Below the pieces are notes generated by a model. The model was not told the DNA's origin. It did no database searches and saw only the letters and a list, made by a program, of their open reading frames with translations. Both the position numbers and the translations under genes were made by a program. From assembly GCF_030286045.1 (NCBI RefSeq), contig NZ_CP127390.1:2931482-2995481 (forward strand): a stretch of DNA of 64,000 nt, in the 5' to 3' direction. Positions within the stretch are counted from its first letter, which is position 1. Every line of letters begins with the position of its first letter. Shown one piece after another: positions 23,343 to 32,609 of the stretch. The DNA is from Propionimicrobium sp. PCR01-08-3 (GTDB lineage Bacteria > Actinomycetota > Actinomycetes > Propionibacteriales > Propionibacteriaceae).

Positions 23343-25169
23343 TCAGCCGGCAGTCGAGATGCGCTTTCCGGTCGACCAGTCGAGGCGCAGCCGGTGCCGT
23401 GTGCCGCGCACGGTCATCTCGGTGGGGTTACGCGGAACTTGTACGCCGGGCGCGTCGTAGCGCGGGTAGTCACTCTCCACGATGCGGCCATTGACACGAA
23501 ACTCTTTGCACCAGGTGAGTTCGAAGCGTCCGAATGGGCTGCTCAATGTCAACCGGTCGCCACTCAGCCGCAACCGGTATTGCCGAAGCTGCTGCAAGAA
23601 ATCGGCGAACGAGGCATATTCTTCGTCGTCGCCGACCATCACCGCATAGCCGGTGTGCTGACCACGCTGCACGATCTCGGATTCGCTGACCAGCTCGAAA
23701 GTGTGCGTCCCCAAAATGCCGATAAAGCTGTTCTCGCGGCGTCCGGCCACCCAGCTCGGGCCGAGCCGGGTCTGATCGAAGAGGACGAACGGAAAGTGGA
23801 TGTGCGCCATCTCTTGGCGCGGCCCCTCGAAGTAGCCGCGCCGCATACGCAGGTTGTGCTGAACGAGCAGCACGTTGTGGTGCTGAGCGGCGTCCGGGTT
23901 GACGCCGTTGCCCACCCACCTGGACGGGGTCGGCGGACGATGGTCCTGGCTCAGCTGGGACGATCCCGGATGGGTTCCGAAAACCTCGATCTCGCCGGGC
24001 AACGAGGCGTGCCAAATATGCTGCTGGTCGCCGAAGCAACCAGGCTGGTAGCGCTGCACGCTACTGAGCAGATAGTTGCCGGTGGTGACGGTCTGCACAT
24101 TGGCCCGGTTCAGCGCCTTGCCGGTGGTGATCGGGTTGATGGTGCGCAAGGTGGAGACGAGCACCGGGTTCGGCAGCTTGACATAGCGGCGCAGCGGAGC
24201 GAGCACTCGCGAATCCTGCAATTCGAGGACGCGCATCGCCCGCGCCGTGTCGACGATGGTTTCCGGTGTGGTGATGGCCTGCTGCCCCCACCAGAACCGG
24301 ATCAGGTCGAGGCTCTGGCTGCGCGGGTGAAAGGGCTGATTCCGTAGCTCATCGCGAACCTCGTTGACATCGAGCCCCTGCGAGCTGAGTACCCGGCGCA
24401 CCGGCTGCTCGGTTGCCAATTCGGTGATCGCCGCGGGCACCCGGTACCGCTCGCGCACCACAAAAAGGCTGGTCAGCTTGTCGATGTCCACCTCGGGATT
24501 CCCGCCGAACGCGCTGTGCCACACCGGCATGATCTCGGCGGCATCCGGATGCAGGATCTGTTCCGAATGCGCACGCCCCATCGACGGCGCGACGCGTCCA
24601 CCGAAGCTGTTCAAGGCAAGATCGAGCAAGGCAAGATCGATGACCATCTCGGCGCGTTCTGCCATGCCCGGATCGTCGGCGTGGTCGGCGAGCATCGCCA
24701 GCGCGGCGATGTCATAGGCGTAGTAGGTGTTGGACAGCCACTCGCTGAATCCGAACCGGAATCGGTCCGACATCCAGATCATCAGTTGTGCCCGGGCGGC
24801 ACGCTGGTGACGGACGCCCGAGCGTCCATCGTTGGTGAAAATCCGGTCGGGAAACACCTGCCCGGCAAGGTACTCGGCCACGGCGGCGGTGACCTGATGG
24901 TTCTCCGTCCACAACGTCATCGAATCGGTCCCGGCCTCCAGCATCGAGAACCGGAACCCGAGGATGGCGTCGACCGCCTGATCATTGAGCCGGGGCGGTA
25001 GATCGCCGGCGATCATGCATTTGAGAAGCAGCAACGCCCGGTGGTCGGCCATATAGAGCCGGGCGTTCACGAAGTCGATCAGGCGTTTGACGTAAGGGGC
25101 CTCCAAGCCACCCGAACCGAACTTCGGCCACGGCGTCAACTGACGCTGATCAGCGGACGAGGTGGCCAT
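23343..25169 (-). CDS. large uncharacterised cytoplasmic protein, possible (alpha/alpha) toroid plus beta domain
   Basis: The predicted protein has 608 residues, no signal peptide and no membrane segment. The N-terminal 300 residues are helical and rich in aromatic and acidic residues. The stretch FSEWLSNTYYAYDIAALAMLADHA (about 137-160) followed by regular helices resembles the (alpha/alpha) toroid of polysaccharide lyases and heparinase II/III-like proteins. The C-terminal 250 residues are beta-rich (VLLVQHNLRMRRGYFEGPRQEMAHIHFPF, then RFELTWCKEFRVNGRI), like the beta-sandwich of the same enzymes. This is a fold guess from pattern only. Without a secretion signal, a lyase role is doubtful. 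Confidence 0.6.
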   Translation of the reverse strand: MATSSADQRQLTPWPKFGSGGLEAPYVKRLIDFVNARLYMADHRALLLLKCMIAGDLPPRLNDQAVDAILGFRFSMLEAGTDSMTLWTENHQVTAAVAEYLAGQVFPDRIFTNDGRSGVRHQRAARAQLMIWMSDRFRFGFSEWLSNTYYAYDIAALAMLADHADDPGMAERAEMVIDLALLDLALNSFGGRVAPSMGRAHSEQILHPDAAEIMPVWHSAFGGNPEVDIDKLTSLFVVRERYRVPAAITELATEQPVRRVLSSQGLDVNEVRDELRNQPFHPRSQSLDLIRFWWGQQAITTPETIVDTARAMRVLELQDSRVLAPLRRYVKLPNPVLVSTLRTINPITTGKALNRANVQTVTTGNYLLSSVQRYQPGCFGDQQHIWHASLPGEIEVFGTHPGSSQLSQDHRPPTPSRWVGNGVNPDAAQHHNVLLVQHNLRMRRGYFEGPRQEMAHIHFPFVLFDQTRLGPSWVAGRRENSFIGILGTHTFELVSESEIVQRGQHTGYAVMVGDDEEYASFADFLQQLRQYRLRLSGDRLTLSSPFGRFELTWCKEFRVNGRIVESDYPRYDAPGVQVPRNPTEMTVRGTRHRLRLDWSTGKRISTAG

Positions 25170-25328
25170 GAATAAGTCCTTAACAACGGTGGAGGTGACC
25201 CACGAACATGCTACCTGACCTCACCGGCCATCAGCCGCAGGCCAAAGCGCCGGTTACCAGATCTTGACCTGTCCGAATGCCCGCCGGCGCGGCACTGCGG
25301 GCATTGGCGCGGTCCCTATTCTGGAGGA

Positions 25329-26651
25329 GTGCAGTCAGATCGAACCGGTGGCGCCCAGACCGCCTTCGAGGACGGCCCCGTCGACTCCTCCAACGGGTCG
25401 ATCTGGCGGATAGATCTGGCCGTCGCGATCGTGCTCACCGGGTGCACGTCGTTTTGGGGAGACCTGGTCGGCAGCGGGGCGCGAGCGCCCTTCTATCTGC
25501 CCTCGGTGCTCACCTCGATCGCGATCGTGCTGCCGCTGGCACTGCGCCGCACACATCCGCTGATCATGACGGGCCTGATCTCACTGGGCGGGTTGCTCCA
25601 GGTCCTCCTCGTCCCCACCCCCACCTGGGCGCTGATCGCCGTCCCGATCGCCAGCTACTCGGTGGCGCGCTGGGTCGCCGGTCACGAATCGCGGCTCATC
25701 GTCATCTCCGGTGGCATAGGCTCGCTGCTCGGTCCCATCCGCTGGTCGGTGGACGATCCCCTGGCGCTGCCCGGCTCCGATCTGCTCTCACTGGCCGCAC
25801 CCCTGATCGCGTTCTGCCTGGCCTGGACGGTCACCCCCTATCTGCTCGGACGCCGGGACCGCGAGACCGTGGTCGCCCGCCACGAGCGCGAGCTCGCCGC
25901 CCGGGAACGCTACGAATCTGAGCTCGTCAAACGCGAGCAGCAGACCCGGATGATCGAGGCACGGGTGCGCAACGACATCGCCCGCGAGTTGCACGATGTG
26001 GTGGCGCACTCGTTGAGCGTGATCATCGTGCAGGCCGACGGCGGCAAGGCCGTGGCGCGCAAACGTCCCGAAACCGCCATCGAAGCACTCGACACGATTT
26101 CCGAGACCGGACGCGAGGCCCTCGGCGAGATGCGCCGCATCGTCGGCGTGCTGCGATCCGACCCCGATTCGGAGCAGCAACCGGCCGAGTTCCGGCCCGC
26201 TCCCGGGCTGGCGGACATTCCGGCGATGGTCGCGAAGGCGGGCGACCGCGTCCAACTGTCGATCACCGGCAGTGAGCCGACCGTGACCCCTGCGATCGGG
26301 GTGACCGCCTACCGGATCGTCCAAGAGGGGCTGACGAACTTCCTCAAGCACGCCGGCCCCACCTCGCACGCGCATGTCACCCTGATCTACCAGCCGACCA
26401 CGATCAGCATCGAGGTCTCCAACGACGCACCCCCGGCCGAGACGACCGCCGAGAGCAAGGCCGCCATTCCGGTGGAGGGTTCCGGCTACGGGCTGCAGGG
26501 CATGCATGAGCGGGTCGCCGCGATGGGCGGAAAGCTCTCGGCCAAACCGCGCCGCTCCGGCGGGTGGGAGGTGCGCGCCACGCTGCCGCTCACCGGCCCG
26601 GCGAAAGCAAAACCGGCAGCGTTCGATAACCACCGCAGTCAGCGGCAGTAG
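25329..26651 (+). CDS. NarL-type sensor histidine kinase
   Basis: The predicted protein has 440 residues. Four to five N-terminal membrane segments lie in residues 28-175, then a coiled linker (RHERELAARERYESELVKREQQTR), the HisKA_3 motif VRNDIARELHDVVAHSLSVI with H222, and an HATPase_c domain ending GYGLQGMHERVAAMGG. The GTG start has GGAGG only 2 nt upstream, too close for a normal Shine-Dalgarno contact, and no better in-frame start exists, so translation may be weak or leaderless. Its partner regulator is 130 bp downstream. Confidence 0.9.
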   Translation: MQSDRTGGAQTAFEDGPVDSSNGSIWRIDLAVAIVLTGCTSFWGDLVGSGARAPFYLPSVLTSIAIVLPLALRRTHPLIMTGLISLGGLLQVLLVPTPTWALIAVPIASYSVARWVAGHESRLIVISGGIGSLLGPIRWSVDDPLALPGSDLLSLAAPLIAFCLAWTVTPYLLGRRDRETVVARHERELAARERYESELVKREQQTRMIEARVRNDIARELHDVVAHSLSVIIVQADGGKAVARKRPETAIEALDTISETGREALGEMRRIVGVLRSDPDSEQQPAEFRPAPGLADIPAMVAKAGDRVQLSITGSEPTVTPAIGVTAYRIVQEGLTNFLKHAGPTSHAHVTLIYQPTTISIEVSNDAPPAETTAESKAAIPVEGSGYGLQGMHERVAAMGGKLSAKPRRSGGWEVRATLPLTGPAKAKPAAFDNHRSQRQ

Positions 26652-26780
26652 GGGCACCGGGCACGGTCAGCGGCGAGCAACCTCGGCGATGGGGAACAAT
26701 GGACGAAGGGTGCGACCACGAGTTAGCGGTGCGCTGGTTCTAAAGGCACGCCCTGACGTCCAACAGAATGGTGAGCCGAT

Positions 26781-27440
26781 ATGACCGAACCTCTCAAGAT
26801 TTTCCTGGCCGACGACCAGTCGCTGGTGCGCAGCGGATTCCGGATGCTGATCGACGCCGAAGACGACATGACGGTGGTCGGCGAAGCCACCAATGGTTTG
26901 GGCACGGTGAAGGCGCTGAGCGCGAACCCGGCCGATGTGGTGCTGATGGATATCCGGATGCCCGAGATGGATGGCGTCGAGGCGACCCGCCGCATCGTCG
27001 AGGCCGGCCTCGCCACCAAGGTGCTGGTGCTCACCACCTTCGATCTGGACGAGTACGTCTTCGCGGCGCTCAAGGCGGGCGCAGCCGGTTTCATGCTGAA
27101 GGATGCGCGCCCGGACGACCTGCTGAGCGCCATCCGCTCGGTGGCCCGGGGGGACGCCGTGGTGGCTCCGAGCGCCACCCGCAGATTGCTGGAGCAGGTC
27201 GTGCCCCGGCTGCCGGACACCCCCGGACGCGAGGATCCCCGCCTCGACGTGCTGACCGATCGCGAGCGCGAGGTGCTGGTCGAGATCGCGAAGGGCGCCA
27301 CGAACGCCGAGATCGCGGCGAACCTGTTCATGGCCGAAGGCACCGTGAAGACCCACGTCGGACGCCTGCTGTCGAAACTCGGGGCGCGCGACCGGGTCAA
27401 TCTCGTCCTGATCGCATTCGAGACCGGCCTGGTCGACTGA
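26781..27440 (+). CDS. NarL/LuxR-family response regulator
   Basis: The predicted protein has 219 residues. The receiver has ADDQ, phospho-Asp D57 in VLMDIRMPEMDG and Lys in FMLKDARP. The HTH has LTDREREVLVEIAKGATNAEIAANLFMAEGTVKTHVGRLLSKLGARDR, the canonical GerE recognition region. It is separated from its kinase by a 129-bp gap, unusually large for such pairs, which could hold its own promoter. Regulatory targets are not apparent. Confidence 0.93.
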   Translation: MTEPLKIFLADDQSLVRSGFRMLIDAEDDMTVVGEATNGLGTVKALSANPADVVLMDIRMPEMDGVEATRRIVEAGLATKVLVLTTFDLDEYVFAALKAGAAGFMLKDARPDDLLSAIRSVARGDAVVAPSATRRLLEQVVPRLPDTPGREDPRLDVLTDREREVLVEIAKGATNAEIAANLFMAEGTVKTHVGRLLSKLGARDRVNLVLIAFETGLVD

Positions 27441-27527
27441 GCTGCCTGGGAGTTCGCCCGCTCACCTGCGGAGTCCGCTCACCGAAAACCACAGACGCCC
27501 GGCACCGTGCAGAAAGCCCACCGAAAA

Positions 27528-27561
27528 CAAGTCCGCTCGTGTTTCAACAGCAGCGGACTTG
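27528..27561. terminator. hairpin between convergent response regulator and GlxR genes
   Basis: CAAGTCCGCT (27528-27537) and AGCGGACTTG (27552-27561) form a perfect 10-bp stem with a 14-base loop, between two convergent genes. There is no U tract, as is common in high-GC actinobacteria. The flanking GTTTCAACAGC and GCTGCTGAAAC could form an alternative stem. Confidence 0.5.
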
Positions 27562-27629
27562 CCTGGCGCGAGCTGCTGAAACCTACGGCGAGCGTTCTTC
27601 CCCGGGGCACGCTTCTGCCGCCTGCCACT

Positions 27630-28511
27630 TCAGCAGTTCTGCTCCAGGTACTTGTGGACGACGGCCAGGTCGTCGTCCCCCAAGCCGGCTTCGGTGAGGT
27701 TCTGGTAGATCTTCAAGGCGGCCGAGCTGATCGGCAGCGTCCGGCCGGACGAGGCCGCCTCGCCGAGCGCAATTGTGAGATCTTTCACCATGAATTTCGC
27801 GGCACCGGTATTCGAGTAGTCGCGATTCTCGACCTTCTCGTGCTTCGCATTCAGTACCGCACTGCCGCCCCAGCCTTTGGCGAGCATCGCATACATCAGC
27901 GCGACGTCGACGCCGGCTCCCTCGGCCAGCAGCGCCGCCTCTGACAGCGCCGCCATGGTGACCCCGACGATCATCTGGTTGCAGGCCTTCACCACCTCGC
28001 CGGCCCCCAGCGGACCGCACAGCACCGGTGTGCCGCAAGCCTTCAGCACCTCGATCGCGGCCTGCGCGGGAGCTTCATCGCCACCCACCATGATCGACAG
28101 GGTGCCCGCCTGCGCGCCCGCCTCGCCACCGGAAACCGGGGCGTCCACCACCTGCAGCAAGCCATCGGTCTGCTTGCCGACACGGGTGGCCAGTTCTCGG
28201 ACATCGCCCGGCGCCACCGTCGAGCTGACGACCAGGACGGTCGGTGAGGCGATGCCGGCGAGCAGGCCGTCGGGACCCTCCAGTAACGGAATCAGCTGGG
28301 TGAGGTCTTGCAGCATGTCGATGATGACGTCGCAGGTTTCGCCGATCGCCCGAGGGGTCGGCTCGAATGCCGCACCCCGCGCAACCAGTGGCTCAGCCGA
28401 TTGCGGACGCCTGGCCCACACCGTGAGCCGGTGCCCGGCCTCGATCAATTGAAGTCCCATCGGGGCGCCCATCTTGCCCGGGCCCAGCAGCGCAACGCGA
28501 GTAGTCGTCAT
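27630..28511 (-). CDS. 3-hydroxyisobutyrate dehydrogenase-family reductase (GlxR-like)
   Basis: The predicted 293-residue beta-hydroxyacid dehydrogenase has Rossmann motif GPGKMGAPMG at the N-terminus and the substrate motif DAPVSGGEAGAQAGTLSIMVGG. The catalytic lysine lies in GAGEVVKACNQMI, and the C-terminal helix block is present. The family reduces tartronate semialdehyde to glycerate or oxidises 3-hydroxyisobutyrate. Beside KduD and a sugar-acid dehydrogenase, a tartronate-semialdehyde or related aldonate role is likely. The ATG at 28511 is preferred; another ATG two codons earlier (28517) is possible. It is divergent from the SDR gene. Confidence 0.88.
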   Translation of the reverse strand: MTTTRVALLGPGKMGAPMGLQLIEAGHRLTVWARRPQSAEPLVARGAAFEPTPRAIGETCDVIIDMLQDLTQLIPLLEGPDGLLAGIASPTVLVVSSTVAPGDVRELATRVGKQTDGLLQVVDAPVSGGEAGAQAGTLSIMVGGDEAPAQAAIEVLKACGTPVLCGPLGAGEVVKACNQMIVGVTMAALSEAALLAEGAGVDVALMYAMLAKGWGGSAVLNAKHEKVENRDYSNTGAAKFMVKDLTIALGEAASSGRTLPISSAALKIYQNLTEAGLGDDDLAVVHKYLEQNC

Positions 28512-28591
28512 GCCCATAGAATATGGGACCAGCGACCTCATGGACGATGCGAATGGACCGGCGAGCCATGGGGATTCGCGGAGGAGAAGAG

Positions 28592-29347
28592 ATGGCATCG
28601 GCATTCGACGTTTCGGGGCTCACAGCGGTGGTCACCGGCGGCGGACGAGGGCTCGGGCTGGGCATCACCAGCGCGCTGTTGGACGCCGGGGTCGATGTGC
28701 ACGTGATCAGCCGGCGTCCGCCTCTCGACGAGGTGATCGATCAGGCGGCCGAGGCCGGACGCCGGCTCATCCATCACGAGGCCGATCTCGGCGACCGGGA
28801 AGTGCTCGACCGGCTCGCCGATGAGATTCTCGCCGAGGACCGGATCGACATTCTGATCAACAATGCCGGTACTCAGGAGCGTCATCCGGCTGTCGAATTC
28901 CCGCTCGATTCCTTCGACCGGGTGATCGACATCAACCTGCGCTCGGTCTTTCAGGCCTGCCAGCTGTTCGGGGCTCCGATGCTGGAGCGCGGCCGCGGCA
29001 AGATCATCAACATCGCGTCCATGCTGAGCTTTCAGGGCGGGCTGAACGTGCCGGCCTACGCTGCGTCCAAGGGCGGAGTCGCGCAACTGACCAAGGCGCT
29101 GTGCAACGAGTGGGCGCCGCGCGGGGTCAATGTGAACGCGATCGCGCCCGGCTATATGGACACCGAGATGAACACGGCGCTGATCGCCGACCCGGTGCGC
29201 AGCGAGCAGATCATGGTGCGCATTCCGGCCGGACGCTGGGGCAACGGCGACGACATCGGCAACGTCGCCGTCTTTCTGGCCTCGGCCGCGTCCGACTACA
29301 TTCACGGCCAGATCATCCCGGTCGACGGCGGCTGGCTGGCCCGCTAG
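28592..29347 (+). CDS. kduD: 2-dehydro-3-deoxy-D-gluconate 5-dehydrogenase (KduD-like SDR)
   Basis: The predicted 251-residue short-chain dehydrogenase has cofactor motif TGGGRGLGLG and active site NNAG, Ser in IASMLSFQGG, and YAASK (Tyr and Lys). KduD-specific segments are IINIASMLSFQGGLNVPAYA and the late IPAGRWG..DDIGNVAVFLASAASDYIHGQIIPVDGGWLAR. KduD interconverts 2,5-diketo-3-deoxygluconate and KDG; relatives reduce 5-ketogluconate (IdnO). The ATG at 28592 follows GAGGAGAAGAG; the longer frame upstream runs into the divergent GlxR promoter. The stop overlaps the convergent IclR stop by 4 bp. Confidence 0.88.
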   Translation: MASAFDVSGLTAVVTGGGRGLGLGITSALLDAGVDVHVISRRPPLDEVIDQAAEAGRRLIHHEADLGDREVLDRLADEILAEDRIDILINNAGTQERHPAVEFPLDSFDRVIDINLRSVFQACQLFGAPMLERGRGKIINIASMLSFQGGLNVPAYAASKGGVAQLTKALCNEWAPRGVNVNAIAPGYMDTEMNTALIADPVRSEQIMVRIPAGRWGNGDDIGNVAVFLASAASDYIHGQIIPVDGGWLAR

Positions 29348-30126
29348 CGCAGGTCGTTGCCGGCCTCCAGCGCGTCCCTCACGCCCATCAATTCTTCGAG
29401 CGCTTGGGCCTTTCGCTTGGCGGTCGTCTGATCGCGCAGCATAGAGACGCTCATCGAGAAGTCCTGGGCATGGTTGCCGACCCGATGCACCACGAGGCCG
29501 TAGGCGAAGACGTTGTGATAGGTCTCGCCGTCGTCCACCGAATAGCCCTGCTCGCGGGTGCGGGCCAGCTTGTCGAGCAGCCCTGGCAGGTCACGGGTCG
29601 ACTTGGCCGACCACCGCGGCATCGGGTCGGGCCCGCGGTACAGCCGGGCGATCGTCTCGTTGCTCAGCTGGGCGAGCAATGCCACCCCCACAGCCGTGAT
29701 GGACGCCGGAAACCGGTCTCCCACCCCGGCGGTGACCGGCAAAGGTTCGCGTCCGACATGGCGGGCGATATAGGTCACATCCGATCCGGCGAGCACCGCC
29801 AGATGGGCCAACTCGCCCGACAGCAGGGGCGCGGCCGCCACTTCCCGCTTGAACTGGCTGATCGAATCGGTCCCGCGCAGAAACCCTCCTGCCGGGGTCA
29901 GGACGCCGATGTCCAGTTCGTAAAAGTTGTCGGTCCGGCTGACCATGCCGGCTGCTTCCAGCGAAGTGAGGATGGTCAGCACGGACGACTTCGCCAACCC
30001 GAGGCTGGAGGAGATCTGGGTCAGTGACCATCCTCCCGGCCGGCCGGCGATCAAGTTCAGAACCGCCACCGCGCGGGTCACCGATGGCGACCCGCGCGGT
30101 GGGACTTCTATCGAGGAGGCGCGCAT
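29344..30126 (-). CDS. IclR-family transcriptional regulator
   Basis: The predicted protein has 260 residues. The winged HTH lies at about 15-80 (SVTRAVAVLNLIAGRPGGWSLTQISSSLGLAKSSVLTILTSLEAAGMV), followed by an IclR effector domain with RHVGREPLPVTAGVGDRFPASITAVGVALLA and a C-terminal GYSVDDGETYHNVFAYGLVVH. IclR proteins usually bind carboxylates or sugar acids and control adjacent catabolic genes, here the TRAP, dehydrogenase and KduD set. Confidence 0.92.
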   Translation of the reverse strand: MRASSIEVPPRGSPSVTRAVAVLNLIAGRPGGWSLTQISSSLGLAKSSVLTILTSLEAAGMVSRTDNFYELDIGVLTPAGGFLRGTDSISQFKREVAAAPLLSGELAHLAVLAGSDVTYIARHVGREPLPVTAGVGDRFPASITAVGVALLAQLSNETIARLYRGPDPMPRWSAKSTRDLPGLLDKLARTREQGYSVDDGETYHNVFAYGLVVHRVGNHAQDFSMSVSMLRDQTTAKRKAQALEELMGVRDALEAGNDLR

Positions 30127-30168
30127 CGCGGCGGCTTCACTCTCGTGATCGTCCGGCGCGATGGACGA

Positions 30169-31188
30169 TCATGCCTGTGCGCCGTCCAGCGCGACCAGCA
30201 CCTTGCCGGAGATCTCCGAGTTCTTGCCCGTTGTGAAGGCCTCGGTTGCCTGGTCGACGGGCAACACATGCGTGACGACGTCGGCCACCGACGGGGCAGC
30301 GGCGATCATCTCGATGGCTTCGTCCACCTCGTTGTCGAAGCGGAAGGTACCGACCCAGGTGATCTCCTTCTGCCCGAGAGCCGCCAGCTCCACCGACACC
30401 GGAGTGCCGGGGAACATACCGATCTGGGCGAGGGTGCCGCGCGGCTTGATCGCCTTCATGCAGCCGTTGACCGCGGGAGCGGCGGCGGAGCATTCCAGGA
30501 TCACGTCGTAGGTGTTCTCCGGCAGGGCGTCCTTGGCCACATTGATGACTTCGTCTGCACCGACCTGCTTGGCGCGGGCGAGCGGCCCGTCCAGCACATC
30601 GGACGAGGTGACCTTGCTGGCACCGCGATGCTTGGCGGCGAAGGCGGCCAGCAAACCGATCGGGCCCGAACCCGACACCAGCACGTTCTTGCCGGTCAGG
30701 TCACCGGCCATGTTGATGCCGTGCAGCACCACTCCGAGTGGCTCGGCCAGTGCCGCGTTCTTGACCGAGACGGAATCCGGGAGCACGCGCACCATGTCGC
30801 GTCCGACCAGCATGTACTGGGCCATCGCGCCCTGGGTGTGCGGCCAGGTGGACGCGCTGCCCAGGTAGGAGCCGCCCGGGCGAAGGTGACGCAGGTTCTC
30901 CATGCCGGGCACATCGGGGCCGAAGGTGGCCGGATGCACGGTCACCGGAGTGCCCTGCTTCCATTCGCCCTGAGGATCCAGATCGATGTAGCCGGACATC
31001 TCGTGTCCGGGAATCAGCGGTTCGCGCACCACGAAGGTGCCGTTGGCGCCGTTGAAGTAGTAATGCAGATCCGACCCGCAGATGCCCACATAGGCCACCT
31101 TGAGCCGAACCTGATCGGGACCCGGCTCGGGTACCGGCACGTCCGCGATCTCGAGATCTTCTTTACCTTTGATGTATACGGCCTTCAT
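30169..31188 (-). CDS. L-idonate 5-dehydrogenase-like medium-chain dehydrogenase
   Basis: The predicted protein has 339 residues. The catalytic Zn site is intact: C37 in GICGSDLHYY, H62-E63 in IPGHEMSG and the later AEPLGVVLHG. The Rossmann motif is SGSGPIGLL. The loop that normally holds four structural-zinc cysteines is replaced by HPATFGPDVPGMENLRHLRPG with no cysteines. The closest activity by motif order is L-idonate or sorbitol-type dehydrogenase (idonate to 5-ketogluconate). AAGGAGGAC lies upstream of the ATG. It follows the TRAP permease genes after a 100-bp spacer with a hairpin. Confidence 0.85.
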   Translation of the reverse strand: MKAVYIKGKEDLEIADVPVPEPGPDQVRLKVAYVGICGSDLHYYFNGANGTFVVREPLIPGHEMSGYIDLDPQGEWKQGTPVTVHPATFGPDVPGMENLRHLRPGGSYLGSASTWPHTQGAMAQYMLVGRDMVRVLPDSVSVKNAALAEPLGVVLHGINMAGDLTGKNVLVSGSGPIGLLAAFAAKHRGASKVTSSDVLDGPLARAKQVGADEVINVAKDALPENTYDVILECSAAAPAVNGCMKAIKPRGTLAQIGMFPGTPVSVELAALGQKEITWVGTFRFDNEVDEAIEMIAAAPSVADVVTHVLPVDQATEAFTTGKNSEISGKVLVALDGAQA

Positions 31189-31218
31189 CGCCGTCCTCCT
31201 TGATTGGGGTTAGATCGA

Positions 31219-31276
31219 AAGCCCGGATCCACCGGGGGAACGCGGTGTGCGTGTCCTCATTGATGGATCCGGGCTT
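31219..31276. terminator. 13-bp inverted repeat between TRAP and dehydrogenase genes
   Basis: AAGCCCGGATCCA (31219-31231) and TGGATCCGGGCTT (31264-31276) are perfect inverted repeats with a 32-base spacer. They lie between the DctM stop and the dehydrogenase start on the minus strand. The element may be a partial terminator or an mRNA-stability element. Confidence 0.5.
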
Positions 31277-31290
31277 ATCACAGGGCCAGG

Positions 31291-32607
31291 TTACGCCGGG
31301 GCGACGATCATGCCGGCCGCGGTTGGCAGCCACAGCGACAGCGCCGGAACGTACTGGACGACCAGCAGCATCACGATCAGGGCGATGAAGAACGGCATCA
31401 GCGGGCCGATGACGTCTTCGACCTTCTTGCCTGCCACTCGGGCACCGACGAACAGCACCGGCGCCGATGGCGGCGAGATGATCGCCAAGCCCATGTTGAA
31501 CATCATCATCATGCCCAGGTGAACCGGGTGCACACCGTACTCGACGGCGATCGGCAGGAAGATCGGAGTGAAGATCAACACGGCCGGGGTGGCGTCCAGC
31601 GGGATACCGATGATCAGCAGAATGATCGCCATGATCAGCAAGAACACGATCTTGGACGAGGTGAATCCGGTCAGCCAGTCCGCGATCAGCACGGGGATGT
31701 TCGCGAACACCATCGCGTAGCTCATGATCGACGACAAGGCGATCAAGAACACCACGACCGATGCGGTACGGGTAGCGGTCAGCAGCAGCTGCGGGATGTC
31801 CTGGACGCGCACCGTGCGGTAGATCAGCGACAACACCAACGCGTAGACCACGGCGATGCCGGCACCCTCGGTCGCGGTGAACACGCCGATGGTGATACCA
31901 CCGATGACCACGACGATCAGGCCCAGGCTGGGCAGTGCCCGCAAGAACGCCTTCAGGCCGTCCTTGAATGGGGGGAAGCCCTTGCCCTTCAGCTCGGGAC
32001 GCTTACGCGCGTAAATGTGCACCAGCACCATACAGGTCAGAATCCACAAGATGCCCGGAATGTAGCCGGCCAGGAACAGCGCGCCGACCGACGCCTGCGA
32101 TACCAGCGCGTACACGATCACCGTGTTCGACGGCGGAATCATCATGCCGGCCGGGGCCGAGGCGATGTTGACCGCAGCAGCGAAACGCATGTCGTAGCCA
32201 TCTTTTTCCATCTCGGGGCTCATGATCGCGCCGACTGCGGACGCGCAGGCGAGCGACGAACCAGAAATGGTCGAGAACAACATGTTGGTCACGCAGTTGG
32301 TTTGCGCGAGCGCGCCCGGCATCGGGCCGACGATCGCCTTGGCGAAATCGATCAGCCGGGACGCGATACCGCCCTGGTTCATGATCGCTCCGGCGAGCAC
32401 GAACAGTGGAATAGCCAACAATGCGAACGAGTCGACGCCGTTATAGATCTTTTGAGCAGAAGTAAAGATTCCGGACTCGTGACCCATCAGGATCACCAAA
32501 CAAATAGCCGACGGCAAACCGATCGAAACCGACACCGACACGCCGATAGCCATCAAGCCGAACATGCCCACCACAAGGATGAGAGCAACAAGTCCTGCAT
32601 CACCCAT
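31291..32607 (-). CDS. dctM: TRAP transporter large permease subunit
   Basis: The predicted 438-residue membrane protein has about 12 helices. DctM signatures include the N-terminal LVALILVVGMFGLMAIGV, FALLAIPLFVLAGAIMNQGG, AIMSPEMEKDGYD, PPSNTVIVYALVSQ and the late MMMMFNMGLAIISPPSAPVLFVGARVAG. It carries the Na+-coupled transport function. It starts 2 bp after the small-subunit stop. Cargo is set by the DctP proteins encoded upstream, here probably a sugar acid. Confidence 0.94.
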   Translation of the reverse strand: MGDAGLVALILVVGMFGLMAIGVSVSVSIGLPSAICLVILMGHESGIFTSAQKIYNGVDSFALLAIPLFVLAGAIMNQGGIASRLIDFAKAIVGPMPGALAQTNCVTNMLFSTISGSSLACASAVGAIMSPEMEKDGYDMRFAAAVNIASAPAGMMIPPSNTVIVYALVSQASVGALFLAGYIPGILWILTCMVLVHIYARKRPELKGKGFPPFKDGLKAFLRALPSLGLIVVVIGGITIGVFTATEGAGIAVVYALVLSLIYRTVRVQDIPQLLLTATRTASVVVFLIALSSIMSYAMVFANIPVLIADWLTGFTSSKIVFLLIMAIILLIIGIPLDATPAVLIFTPIFLPIAVEYGVHPVHLGMMMMFNMGLAIISPPSAPVLFVGARVAGKKVEDVIGPLMPFFIALIVMLLVVQYVPALSLWLPTAAGMIVAPA

Positions 32608-32609
32608 AA

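Noticed and set aside
28592-29347. Gluconate 5-dehydrogenase (IdnO) instead of KduD
   Set aside because: The segments IASMLSFQGG and DPVRSEQIMVRIPAGRWG match KduD better, though IdnO activity remains possible.
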